Part shown: positions 46,878 through 57,156 of the stretch, in pieces | How the letters are laid out: every line of letters begins with the position of its first letter | Numbering within the stretch: position 1 is the first letter of the stretch | Assembly: GCF_018143015.1 (NCBI RefSeq) | Contig: NC_054743.1 | Span: forward strand, 43,108,922 to 43,172,921 | DNA length: 64,000 bases | DNA from: Lytechinus variegatus | Lineage: Eukaryota; Echinodermata; Echinoidea; Temnopleuroida; Toxopneustidae | Direction of reading: 5' to 3' | Program-made: the position numbers and the translations under genes | Notes under the pieces: model-generated | The model's input: only the letters and a program-made list of their open reading frames with translations | Told to the model about the DNA's origin: nothing | The model's database searches: none

Positions 46878-49800
46878 TCAAAAGATTTTGGCGGTTCCCC
46901 CCTAAAATTTTTGGCTTCCCCCACCAATGCCAGGAATGTTGATGTTCAACTGAGAGTTGCTGAAGTGGAATCTCCATTTGTCTGTGAACTTGTTATAGAG
47001 AATGATTATTCCAGGACAAGTTAGATGATATTACCCAGCCCATAGCATACATCCCAACAATGGAATGGAGGCAATATACCCCTGTAATACATGAAGTATC
47101 ATATTATCTTTAGGTTGGTTTGGAAAGTAAGTCCTCTAGTCAATATTAATGTCTGCCCAACAAAATGGTACTATCTGGCAATTTGGTGGTTCAATCACAA
47201 GCAGAAAAAGTTTAGTAAATTGACACTAGTAAGACAATTAAAGGGGAAGTTCACCCTGAAAAAAAGTTTATTGTAAAAATAGCAGAAAAAATAATAAAAA
47301 ATATTGCCGAAGGTTTTAGGAAAATTCATCAAATAATTCAAAAGTTATTAGAATTTCAATTATTTGATTTGTGACGTCATATGCGAGCAGCATTCCTACA
47401 TAGCGACTGGTAAAAAATCAATGAAATGTCATTTTCTCAAAAAATTGAAAATGGTTTTCACTGTACCTTTTGTATATCAATAGACAAATCATTTCACACC
47501 TGATCATGAATAGAAAACAAAATTAAGTCATCAGGAACCATACAAAATTTGAAATTCATGCATTTTATATTACATAACACATGGGGCAGCTGCTCGTTTA
47601 TGACGTCACAAATCCAAAACTTTAAACTCTAATAACTTTCATACTCTTGAACGGATTTTCCTCAAACCTTCACCAATATTTTTTATAATTTTTTGTGCTA
47701 TTTTTACAACAAAGTTTTCTTCAGGGTGAACTTCCCCTTTAAACAAATATAATACAGCCAAACTGTCTGACCCCTTATTTGACTACTGACTTAACTAATT
47801 ATTGAAAAATGACAAGGGATGCTTAGGCCCTTTGTAACCATTTCATTGGGCAGACTGAAGCAGATGACTAGAATTCATACTTTCATGAAGATGAAGGAAC
47901 ATCAAAATGATTATTACAATTTAGCAAATATGAATTTATAACACTGTCATGGTTATAAAAAATAATGAATTTCTATCAAGTAAAATGACAATACAATGTA
48001 AGACATAACTGCAATAAAGTAATTTCATTTCCAAAAGATATCTTCCATAATTTAATAACCAAATTTCTCAAGATAATATTTCTTCTGCACAAAGTGTATG
48101 AAATGCTCAGTGTAAATCATGCTGTTTATAAATCTCTAGGAATTTTTTTTTTTTCAAAATGAAAATACATGTAAACTTAATCAAAACCAGGGGTGGTGGA
48201 TCCAGGATTTTTCCTGGGGGGGGGGGGGCACATTTTCAGGATGAAAATTTGTCAAGCAAAAAAGGGCCTTACGGGGGGGGGGGGGGGGATTCTTTGATGA
48301 AAATTGCGTATTTTCATTACATCTTGACTGTAGCTCTCAAAGGGGGGGGGGGGGTTGAGCTAGATGTGCCCTCCCCCAGATCCACCAGTGATAAAAATCA
48401 ACATTTATGAAAGATTGCATACCTTATATTCTGAATTGGTAAATTCAATGCATATGTCTACAAAATGAAACTGACATGTTTGGATAAATTGCTTATTTTT
48501 GTTTCAAGAAAGAATTCATCAATAACAGCTTAGAGTTATTGAGAAAACATCAAGAAAAAATAATATTCTGATATGCAATAACTATATCTATTTTATATAT
48601 GCTTTTTTTTCCAAAAATTTAATCCTTGACATGGGGGGCTGGTTTAGTAGTCAAATTCACCCCCCCCCCCGTTAAGTAAAATGCTTTATCAAAATAAGAT
48701 TATGCTATCATTTATAAATTACTGCATTTTGGAGCCCATTAAAATTCAAAATGAATCATAGAGGGCAGTGCCACACCTTATTCACTGAAATTAAGGAGGG
48801 GCATGCACAGCTGAAAAACTATCAGCAGGGGCAATAATTTTCACTGCAATGTTAGATATCCTTAAAAAAAATCCTGAAAACACATAATTAAAATGAAATT
48901 AAACTCCCAGGAAGTGCCCCTGTATACTATTACAGCCCTTGACCTGTATATTCTCAAGGGGTTCAATAATTCCTTCTCTTCCCTTGTAGAGTCGGTTCGG
49001 GTGCGAATGTGTCTGAAAAAAAATAAGTAAAAAAAGGATCATTAGTAAAAATTGTAGATAGAACAGAACATATAATTTTTAAAAAATTTAGCAAGCAAAA
49101 ACAAGATTGATCTGGCATTGGAAAATAAAAGGAAATTAATTAACACCCCCCCCCCCGCTTCAACATTTTTTTGTTGTTTGCTTCTGCTTGCAACTTTATA
49201 AATTTACCCGATACACCTTTCAAAACTTTTGGCTCCATTATCATGATTATGCCACTGTTCAAGTATTATTTATTTGGAAACCAATGCTAAAACTATAAGG
49301 TGAAATGAAATTATATAAAGAAAAAAATATACATTTCACAAAGTATAAAATCATAATGATGTAGGTCATGTTGAAATTAGACCCTGGACTGGACTCAAAA
49401 TTAGATCAAGTGTAGTGTAGACCGGAGTGTAGACCAAATGTAAATTAGACAAAGTGTAGACCAAATGGCAATTAGAATTTTTTTTAAACCAAATGGGTCA
49501 AGCCCATTTGGTATATGTATAAAGACTAAAATATATGTATATAAGTTAAAAAATATAATTAAGTAGCCTAGGTTGTGCTGAAATTAGACCAACTGGACAT
49601 TTCACAAAATGAGAATTAGACCAAGTGTAGACCAAATGGGTTTAGCCCATTCGGCATTAGACTAAATGAGAAGTGGGCAAATTGCATGTGAACCAAATGA
49701 ATATACATATTTACAATGTGGAACTGCATGATATAAAGCCAATTTTATGTACCAGTATTTGACAAAGTAAAAAAATATATACCGTAAGTAACGGTGTATT

Positions 49801-52590
49801 AACCGCACCCCCAACTTTGGACTAAAAAAAAAAAAAAAAAATTCTTCTCACATTAACATGCATATTTGAGGTATGAAGAAACAAAATCTAAGTTTTAAGA
49901 TTTCAAAGTATCCAAAGAGATTACAGGTCAGCAGTAATCTGCTGTTCTTGATCAATTTATCTACAAATGTTAGAAAGAAAGAACGGTCCCGACAATATTG
50001 GCAATTTACACACTCACTCACCTCACAGTCACAGTGTACACACACACACACAGAGCACTGCCATTACATTGCAAACTACGATACAGTACCAGTCATGCCA
50101 GTACGTCTTATCAAATTATGATCTGTGTCTTTTCCAGCGTAGGAGGAAGAAACATTCACAATTCTTGCCCTCACAATCACTTTCAGAAATTTGATGTCTT
50201 AGCATGAATTTTGGATACGGGATTACAGGAAGGTTCAAGAAACAAAGAAATTGACATTTTTTTCCAGTTGTTTTTTACGGCTTCGTGCCTTCTCTCTCGT
50301 GCGTGGTTTACATGGTATCTTATGAAAAGCAAACAGGAAGGAAAAAAACAAGCTGGCGTGAAACGGGACTTTGAATAGCGCCAGCTTAAGTCGCACTATA
50401 ACCACATTACAACGCAATCTCTCAGCTCACTACTCCACTCTCGCTCAGCAGTGACAAAATATTACCGAGTATGCTTGGCATCTATTTTAACTCTTCATGT
50501 GTTCACCTGTAAACCCCCGTGTGTTGCATTATGTTAGCAGTGATCCCCTCTCATTCACATTTGTGCCAGGAGTCACAGATTTCTAACAATAAACCTGGCC
50601 ATGGTATTGTTTGTTAGGAGGGTTTTATTGATTTTCTCCTCTCCTTTTTCAATGAACTTCCTGGCTGTGATCAGGATGTATTGATTTTTTGGGATAACTC
50701 AACGATTTTGTAATTTGTAAACTGCGATAATCCGTCAAACGCTAAACTAATATCGCACGCGCGATCGATCGGTACACATGTACGGTATACAAAAACGCCA
50801 AGCTATACATTGTAGCTAGGTACGCACCGGGCATGCAATTGTTCGAAAAACAATGGGACAGGGGACGTCTATGGGAAATGTGTGGTTGTGCAAAAATGCG
50901 AACGAACACGCCTACGGATGTGCAATAATGCGAACGTAACGAGTGAAGAGTTAAATTAGCCAGGGAAATTCACTACTTTGAATCGAGAATAAAGTCAAAA
51001 TTAGTGTCATGAAGGTGGGTACGTTTGTTATGAACAACATTTAATTAAGATCTTAATGATCGCTTCCCATTACCCGCGGCTCATACCCCTCTAAACAACA
51101 TTGCCTGGGCGGCTACGCCCGGCCACTCGATGTGTTGTGAACTGGCAGACATCGTACATGTACGGGAGGGGTTACGGCGGGCTGGCTCAGACCCGTCACC
51201 GTGTATAAACCGCACCCCCGACTTTTGCTTTTATCACGCCGAGAAAAAGGTGCGGTTAATACACCGTTACTTACGGTAATTATGTAGGTTATGCTGAAAT
51301 TAGACCAACTGGACATTTCACTAAATGAGAATTAGACCAAGTGTAGACCAAATGGCAATTTAGTTGACCAAATGGGTTTAGCCCATTTGGCATTAGACCA
51401 AATAACAAGTGGGCAAACTGCATGTAGACCAAATGAAAATACACCAGAAAACACATTTCACAAGTTGGGACTGATATAGAGAGCCGTAGCAGACGACGGA
51501 GATGGGTACATGATCTGCGTCCGCAAAAAACGCGCACGCATCTATGTACTAACATGAAAAACAGCATATGGGACGATCTGACTAAAAATCGCACATGCGG
51601 GGCTATTTGAGAGTCACAGCAGAGGACGGCTAGCAGACGCCGACGGGCGCGCGCATTTAGCGAGCACATTGTGATCGTTTAAACTATCGATAGTAAGGAC
51701 AGTGCATTAACAGGGACCCGCGATGTCTATGACTTTTTCGACCCATGTTGGTGCTATGAAATTGCTCTTTTTTGCAGTTTAAATGAATTTTACGTAAGTT
51801 TTAAGTGGTTTCACATGACAAATTAGATATTAAGAAATTTTTTGATATCATTCTTGGGGACAACAAACACATTTTGAAATTCTTGTTGTCCTGCCTAATA
51901 TAAGGTGCTTAAAATTGCGTTCGAAATTACTTAGCCATCTTATAAAAGGAATAACGCATTTAAATGATTTACCCGTCGTTTTTCAGCGATATGCAGTGCA
52001 CTCGAGGTTTCTTCTTCGCATGCTCACTCTACACTCGCCTCCGGCTCGTGTGGAGTGCGCATGCTCAGAAGAAACCTCTCGTGCACTGCATACAGGTACT
52101 CGTTAAACAACTCCGCGGAATTGGAATGCGTTATTCCTATATTGTCTGTCTCTCTTCCTCCCCATCCTCACCCTTCTTCTTCCTCTCCTTCTCTTTGACC
52201 CTCCCTCCTTTGTGGGGAAAAGGAATCAACATAATAATTTTAAAATTATAAACGCAATAAGATCGGACCTAACGTTAGTTATGACAAAATCACCCGCGGT
52301 ATCCGGAGGAAACACAGAAACGTGATTAAGCAATTAGGCATGCATGCTTAAAAATCGCACACACCGGTAATGGAAATGTCCAACATTAAATTATCAGTAA
52401 CGAATGTCATTCCGAAGTCCCGATTACATTATTCAACAAGTCTCCAAACAAAGTTTTATGCTACTCACTTGGTTACTACATCTGTCTTTGATATATGCGC
52501 TTTCACACTTGTTATTGTCCATGGACCAAAGCTGAATGTTTCGGTTTTCTTTCCACTTTTACAAGCCACGTCTTCCGTTTGCTGAGCCAT
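37396..52590 (-). CDS. TIPRL: TIP41-like protein, regulator of PP2A-type phosphatases (complete)
   Basis: Six exons join in phase: 52590-52469, 42968-42789, 41995-41893, 40484-40353, 39169-39074 and 37572-37396 (TGA). They encode 269 residues; human TIPRL has 272. TIPRL binds the catalytic subunits of PP2A, PP4 and PP6 and links phosphatase control to TOR and stress signalling in the cytoplasm. Family landmarks in order are [20 protein letters not shown] (exon 1), [20 protein letters not shown] and [13 protein letters not shown] (exon 2), [14 protein letters not shown] (exon 3), [16 protein letters not shown] (exon 4), [19 protein letters not shown] (exon 5) and [14 protein letters not shown] (exon 6). 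The C-terminal tail is acidic and diverged, as usual. Intron 1 is 9.5 kb and loaded with mobile elements. The start codon lies 49 bp from the divergent UFL1 start. Confidence 0.93.
37754..38240. mobile_element. TTAA-type element, right end truncated
   Basis: It begins TTAAAGGAAGATGAAACC, followed by sequence similar to 23536-24000 (GGCTTGTGTG, ATTTGGATATTGCTATCAC, ATGGAGATCCTCC). It grades into the AGACCAAATG motif cluster at about 38240. It lies downstream of the aminopeptidase-unrelated TIPRL exon 6 start, in TIPRL intron 5. Confidence 0.5.
38692..38851. mobile_element. Short inverted-repeat element (GTTAGCGATT ends)
   Basis: Left CACCGTAACAAAAAGGTTAG is mirrored by CTAACCTTTGTGTTACGGGC. 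A diverged related segment (CGCTAAGCTTTGTGTCACGAG) follows to about 39015. It lies in TIPRL intron 5. Confidence 0.6.
40516..41502. mobile_element. 987-bp element with CAGTGCGTATCA termini
   Basis: The left end CAGTGCGTATCAAAAAAAGT and the right end ACTTTTTTTTGATACGCACTG are inverse, with GTTTACACTT continuing the pairing. It is AT-rich and has no transposase frame. It lies in TIPRL intron 3, next to exon 4. Confidence 0.7.
43242..43364. repeat. 53-bp inverted repeat, short loop
   Basis: Arms 43242-43294 and 43312-43364 pair at 51 of 53 positions around a 17-base AT-only loop. It lies in TIPRL intron 1 and would make a long hairpin in DNA or pre-mRNA. Confidence 0.9.
43498..43772. mobile_element. 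275-bp element with 9-bp flanking duplication
   Basis: The termini TAACCCAGGGGGCTCCCG and CGGGAGCCCCCTGGGTTA are exact inverses. TAGACGCTG occurs at 43489-43497 and 43773-43781. A 9-bp duplication suggests a Mutator-like or hAT-like non-autonomous element. Confidence 0.8.
44041..44648. mobile_element. 608-bp element, CCGTA..GGGCACTAGTATTC termini, TA duplication
   Basis: Left CCGTATGGGCACTAGTATTC and right GAATACTAGTGCCCTTACGG are inverse with one mismatch, flanked by TA on both sides. ACTAGTATTCAACC recurs internally near 44240 and, inverted, twice near 44425-44460. It lies in TIPRL intron 1. Confidence 0.75.
45102..46029 (+). ncRNA. Putative spliced plus-strand transcript inside TIPRL intron 1
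   Basis: Three blocks have consensus splice signals. Exon 1 ends at 45135 (GTCG|GTAAGT). Exon 2 is 45271-45317, between a strong acceptor (CTGTGTCTTGCAG) and GTGAGG. Exon 3 starts at 46006 after TTTCTGCCAG. An ATG at 45102 stays open across both junctions for 34 codons and stops at 46029. A possible AATAAA lies at 46520. Upstream, 44870-45120 is richer in CpG than its surroundings. It could be a long non-coding RNA, a micropeptide gene or chance. Confidence 0.3.
46670..46935. repeat. G-run-rich repeat fragment
   Basis: It contains GGCGGCGGAAGTGGGG, then CCCCTAAATTTGAGG, and another G tract of 20 or more bases at 46856. Long frames here are Gly/Pro-rich artefacts. It resembles other low-complexity repeat ends in the window (22700, 48200). 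Confidence 0.5.
47238..47742. mobile_element. TTAA-flanked 505-bp inverted-repeat element
   Basis: Left TTAAAGGGGAAGTTCACCCT and right AGGGTGAACTTCCCCTTTAA are exact inverses. The arms continue through TTTATTGTAAAAATAGC and its partner. Inside, GTGACGTCAT and its inverse surround the centre. It lies in TIPRL intron 1. Confidence 0.8.
48189..48393. mobile_element. Short G-rich element with GGTGGATCC ends
   Basis: Left CAGGGGTGGTGGATCCAGG and right CCCCAGATCCACCAGTG are imperfect inverses, with G tracts between. It is similar in style to the CAGG-GCGGATCC family but much shorter and without the GCGAGC units. It lies in TIPRL intron 1. Confidence 0.5.
49360..49779. repeat. AGACCAAATG tandem units, left of the CCGTAAG element
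   Basis: Two units of about 200 bp start near 49360 and 49562, each with TTGAAATTAGACC- or CTGAAATTAGACC-like starts. A third unit continues at 51277-51445. The 49782-51276 element therefore split a tandem array. Confidence 0.65.
49782..51276. mobile_element. CCGTAAG element, copy 1 (1,495 bp including a nested insert)
   Basis: Left CCGTAAGTAACGGTGTATTA and right TAATACACCGTTACTTACGG are exact inverses, flanked by TA. Copy 2 at 56165-57205 is inverted and closely similar along its whole length. The length difference is explained by a 460-bp insert at 50491-50950. Open frames of about 65-80 codons are conserved between the copies only because the DNA is. It lies in TIPRL intron 1. Confidence 0.88.
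50491..50950. mobile_element. TTAA-flanked 460-bp insert nested in CCGTAAG copy 1
   Basis: TTAA lies at 50487-50490 and 50951-50954. The ends CTCTTCATGTGTT and AACGAGTGAAGAG are short imperfect inverses. Copy 2 reads straight through the matching point near 56487 with one TTAA (as TTTAAA) and no insert, which defines the empty site. TTAA specificity suggests a piggyBac- or Kolobok-type mobilising enzyme. Confidence 0.8.
51277..51445. repeat. AGACCAAATG unit, right of the CCGTAAG element
   Basis: It matches 49562-49700 closely (CTGAAATTAGACCAACTGG, then GAATTAGACCAAGTGTAGAC) and continues the tandem array across the insertion. Confidence 0.65.
51948..52137. repeat. Nested palindrome near the TIPRL/UFL1 promoter
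   Basis: The outer arms GGAATAACGCATT (51948-51960) and AATGCGTTATTCC (52125-52137) enclose inner arms TATGCAGTGCACTCGAGG... (51990-52015) and its inverse (52067-52092). It lies at the 5' end of TIPRL intron 1, about 330 bp inside the exon 1 donor. Confidence 0.75.
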
Positions 52591-52639
52591 TTTTAAGCCA
52601 CACTTGATTCACCTTCCTCCGGCTCTCTCCGGTGTAAAG
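52591..52639. promoter_or_regulatory. Bidirectional promoter core between TIPRL and UFL1
   Basis: Only 49 bp separate the two divergent start codons, so both 5' untranslated regions and the core promoter must overlap here or lie within the opposite gene's first exon. There is no TATA box. CCTTCCTCCGG (inverse CCGGAGGAAGG) resembles an ETS-type site, common in bidirectional housekeeping promoters. The function is inferred from the arrangement. Confidence 0.65.
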
Positions 52640-55600
52640 ATGGCCAGCTCCGAATGGGAAGAAGTAAAGCGACTCGCCAAAGACTTTCAGCGAGCTCAGT
52701 TGACAACTGCTACTCAGAAGTGAGTATGAAAGGTGTTTAATAAATAGAGAATGGGAATATGAATTGTTTTTCATTCAACTACATTTATCGGAAAAATCTG
52801 TACTCTATCGCACCATATGCTGTGCGACAGTTTATTTATCTTGGTCCCATGTAACAACTTTTGTGTCTTCTAAAAATCCAGCCAGTCATTCACGTAAAAA
52901 ATCCGGCCGAATCACTGAAGTACTAACGTTACAATACATGTACTATAATCGAGGTTATTTACTTAAAAAGATTAGCACTCAGTTATAGTTTGTTTTTGTG
53001 TTTACAAACAAAGTCAAAGAATTAGACCATTTGACTAGACTAGCGATGTTATGCTGTCAATGTATAAGAAAATTGATGCGACTTGAGTTTTGTGAGTGAG
53101 ACTGAGAATGAAAATTGAAATGTCAAACTGTACCCATAATGTTAACGTCGTTAACAGATAAAGTACAGCCTTGACAGCTGGCAGCCGTCTGTTTCGAGGT
53201 GTTTTTAAACATTTTTTATTTTTAATTTCTCGTACACAGACGGCTCGCTATCGTGCAGCCACCAATAATAGCCTTACATTCTATTACAAGGCAAAATCCC
53301 CCCATCGGGGCTCTTCAATTTTTGTCTTTAATGAATCAAACTTTTGAAAATTAATGTGACCGAAATGAAAATTATTCCCTCTTGGCATTAATTGCCAAAA
53401 AACGGGGAAAAATAAAGTTAAAAGGAACAAGAATAGTGACTTACCTTGACTGTCGCTCAACTTCTATTCCCTGTTTTATCCAAACTTAATATGGTTGGAA
53501 CTACCCCTTATCGACCACCTAATCTTCTAAGCATCGTATCTGCGAAAATATTCATCAATTTTACCCAGTTTTTGTCTCATTTCTGCAGAAAATTAAGCAG
53601 ATCAGATTCCCATGTTTCGAACGGCGACTCCGATTCAATCCGCGTATATATCGACGAACAACGAATACGACGATTTTACATTTGCTCATTTGCACCCATC
53701 TTTTGAAACTGACCACCCGCGATACACTATGTTTACGGCCGATTCTTGTCGCATTGGCGAAGTATTTTAACTCTTCCAAATCAATTCTATGATGTCAACA
53801 TGGTAAATGATCGTCTCACTACTTCCATTGCAAGCTCCGGCACATGATTCGACGATTGACGACGGATATTTGTTCTAAAGCCGTTTCCTATTGGATTTCT
53901 TGGTTTTGCAGCGGGGTTTGGGTCTGGTCCATACTGTCATCATTAATCCTACTAAATTTTTACTTTTTGTTGCTTCTTTTATTTTCGTAAAATCGATTCT
54001 TACCGTTTCTATGGACACCGCGCCTACTCTCCCGCGCGTATCGTTTGTAATACGCAATAATTTTAACGCACGCAAGGTGGTCGGTTTCAAAAGAGGTGGT
54101 CGATATGTGGTAGTCTCACCATACATATGGCCATTGAGTCCCCTGAAATAATCGCGCTAGAACTTCGGTCTCTGTAGTTGGTGAGTGAAGCCAATGGAGT
54201 TCAGCTGAACAACCAACATAACAGAGACTGAAGCTTTTGGTCTAAGTACAGCCTAACAGTTAAGCCACAACCCAGAGTCTGTAAAGACTATCAGAAAGAT
54301 ATGACCAAAATATAGGGGTTCAACTTCATGTTTCTTTTAGAAATTAGAGTAGGGGCCTTGATTTACCAACCTCTCAAGCTCTCCTAATTTCCCACTGTTA
54401 GATCATAGAATTGTTAACAAAAGATATTTTTCCAAAATGTGGAGTTGGATCTAGCATTATTGCTTCTGACCAGTTTAGTTTCCTCACACAGCTTGGTGAG
54501 AAAGGCCTGCAAAAACTTTTACTGATCGTAAGCTATGTGTTCTGGGAACAGTGGGAAGAAAACTTAAAAAAGGTTAAAGGTGAAAGGTCACAAACTAAGG
54601 TAAAGATCCAACTAAGGTAAGAAACAGTAAAAAAAAAAAGATAGAATAATCTGAAGTGTGAATATCAAACAAATTGATCTTATTTATATTGTAGGCATCG
54701 ACAGAATGAACAAGTAAACATACTTCTTCCCAAGTTATTTTGCTCAAAAACACTATTGTTCAAAGTTACACCACTTTAAATATAGAGGAATGTTCTTCTT
54801 GCGTCATGATTTTAGGTTGTCGGAGAGGAACTGCATTGAGATTGTGAACAAACTGATAGAGGACAAGAAGATAGAGGTAATCTATACTCTGGATGGCAAG
54901 GAGTATCTGACACCATCCCAGGTAGTGAAAGAAATTCGAGATGAACTCATCATTCATGGAGGTAAGTTTCACTACCAGGCACCAGTTCAGATTAGACCAT
55001 TGAGAGGGAAGCTGCAGGTTCTTTCCCCAAAGGCAACATAGAGAGAGTGTCACAAAAGTCACATTATCCACCCTCTTCCCCCCGCCCATCTCAATATCTG
55101 CCAACACAAGGCCGCTACTGAAGTGGATGTGGGATGTGGGGGGGGGGGGGGCTCTGTGTACTCTCAGGAAAGTTCCCTCTCACAAAGGTCCAAACTTGAC
55201 AAATTGCCAGGGGGTATTTGGAGCAGTCTCCCCAGAGACCCACACCCCCTCTTCTCTCCCAAATGCTCCACCCTTAACAACATAATGGCCAAAGATAGCA
55301 AACATATGTGATAGGACATAGGGGAGATTGAAGGATAGCAAGCACTGAGATACTGCTACTTCAAGGGCAAGTCCACCCCAACAGTTTTTTATTCAAATAG
55401 CTGATTCAAGTGAAAATAAATTAACATCAGCAACAGCTGCATGAATTTTCAGTGTTATGCTTGTTTGTTTCTCTTTTTAATTCAAATCAATGTTTTTTGG
55501 TGGACTTGACCTTCAAGCAGCTGGTTAATTGGTCCAGAACCATTGTGGGTAAATTGGGACAGGAGGACGAGGGATTGAATTTGAGTAGCTTCTTTGTTGC

Positions 55601-57124
55601 AGCTGGTTCACAACATTTTTAGCTGTATTATTTCTCAGAGGATTAGTGTTGGATATTTAAAAAAAGTCTTAATAAGCAGTATGGCAACTATTCACTACCC
55701 TCAATAATTCAACTTATTAAATTTTAACCTGTTGAAGAGTATATGATTTCAGTATAATCCACATTTTCCATTGATCCTAGGAGTATGTCAAAGGGCCGAT
55801 TGGCTCTTGGTGAATTTGGCTCATCAGTTTCTGAATTCCTTTTTTTTCTTATCATTTCAGGTAGAATAAACCTAGTAGAACTCCAACAGGTGAGGATATT
55901 TTTCTATTTTTATATTCTTTTTGCACCTCAGGAAAAATTTCCTGAAACATCCTTGCATCTGAATGACTCAGAATGATTCTGAATGACTTTCATTCATGAA
56001 ATGCTCCCTGCAGTGTCAGGGTCGATCCCAGGGGGTTTGGGATGCACTGCCAGATGTAAGGGTTGTGGCTATTCTCTGCCTTTTATGATTTTGTAAGTAG
56101 TGAGAAATAAGAGGAAGAATAGGAGAATATTTGTTAAATCGTTCAGTTGTCTTTCTAACAAATACCGTAAGTAACGGTGTATTAACTGCACCTTTTTCTC
56201 GGCAGGATAAAAGCAAAAGTCGGGGGTGCGGTTTATACACGGTGACGGGTCTGAGCCAGCCCGCCGTAACCCCTCCCGTACATGTACGATGTCTGCCAGT
56301 TCACAACACATCGAGTGGCCGGGCGTAGCCGCCCAGGCAATGTCGTTTAGAGGGGTATGAGCCGCGGGTAATGGGAAGCGATTATTAAGATCTTAATTAA
56401 ATATTGTTCATAACAAACGCACCCACCTTCATGACACTAATTTTGACTTTATTCTCGATTCAAAGTAGTGAATTTCCCTGGCTAATTTAAAAGAGATGCC
56501 AAGCATACTCGGTAATATTTTGTCACTGCTGAGCGAGAGTGGAGTGAGCTGAGAGATTGCGTTGTAATGTGGTTATAGTGCGACTTAAGCTGGCGCTATT
56601 CAAAGTCCCGTTTCACGCCAGCTTGTTTTTTTCCTTCCTGTTTGCTTTTCATAAGATACCATGTAAACCACGCACGGGAGAGAAGGCACGAAGCCGTAAA
56701 AAACAACTGGAAAAAATGTCAATTTCTTTGTTTCTTGAACCTTCCTGTAATCCCGTATCCAAAATTCATGCTAAGACATCAAATTTCTGAAAGTGATTGT
56801 GAGGGCAAGAATTGTGAATGTTTCTTCCTCCTACGCTGGAAAAGACACAGATCATAATTTGATAAGACGTACTGGCATGACTGGTACTGTATCGTAGTTT
56901 GCAATGTAATGGCAGTGCTCTGTGTGTGTGTGTGTGTGTACACTGTGAGGTGAGTGTGTAAGTTGCCAATATTGTCGGGACCGTTCTTTCTTTCTAACAT
57001 TTGTAGATAAATTGATCAGGAACAGCAGATTACTGCTTACCTGTAATCTCTTTGGAGACTTTGAAATCTTAAAACTTAGATTTTGTTTCTTCATACCTCA
57101 AATATGCATGTTCATGTGAGAAGA

Positions 57125-57156
<32 letters not shown>

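Noticed and set aside
48945-49013. Minus-strand stretch with acceptor TTTTTTTTCAG and open frame [14 protein letters not shown]
   Set aside because: The only donor is a weak GTCAAG, the frame is short and no adjoining exon was found.
49848-50417. Frames of 60-82 codons repeated almost identically at 56557-57094
   Set aside because: They are conserved only because both copies of the CCGTAAG element are closely similar DNA; frames on both strands are equally conserved.
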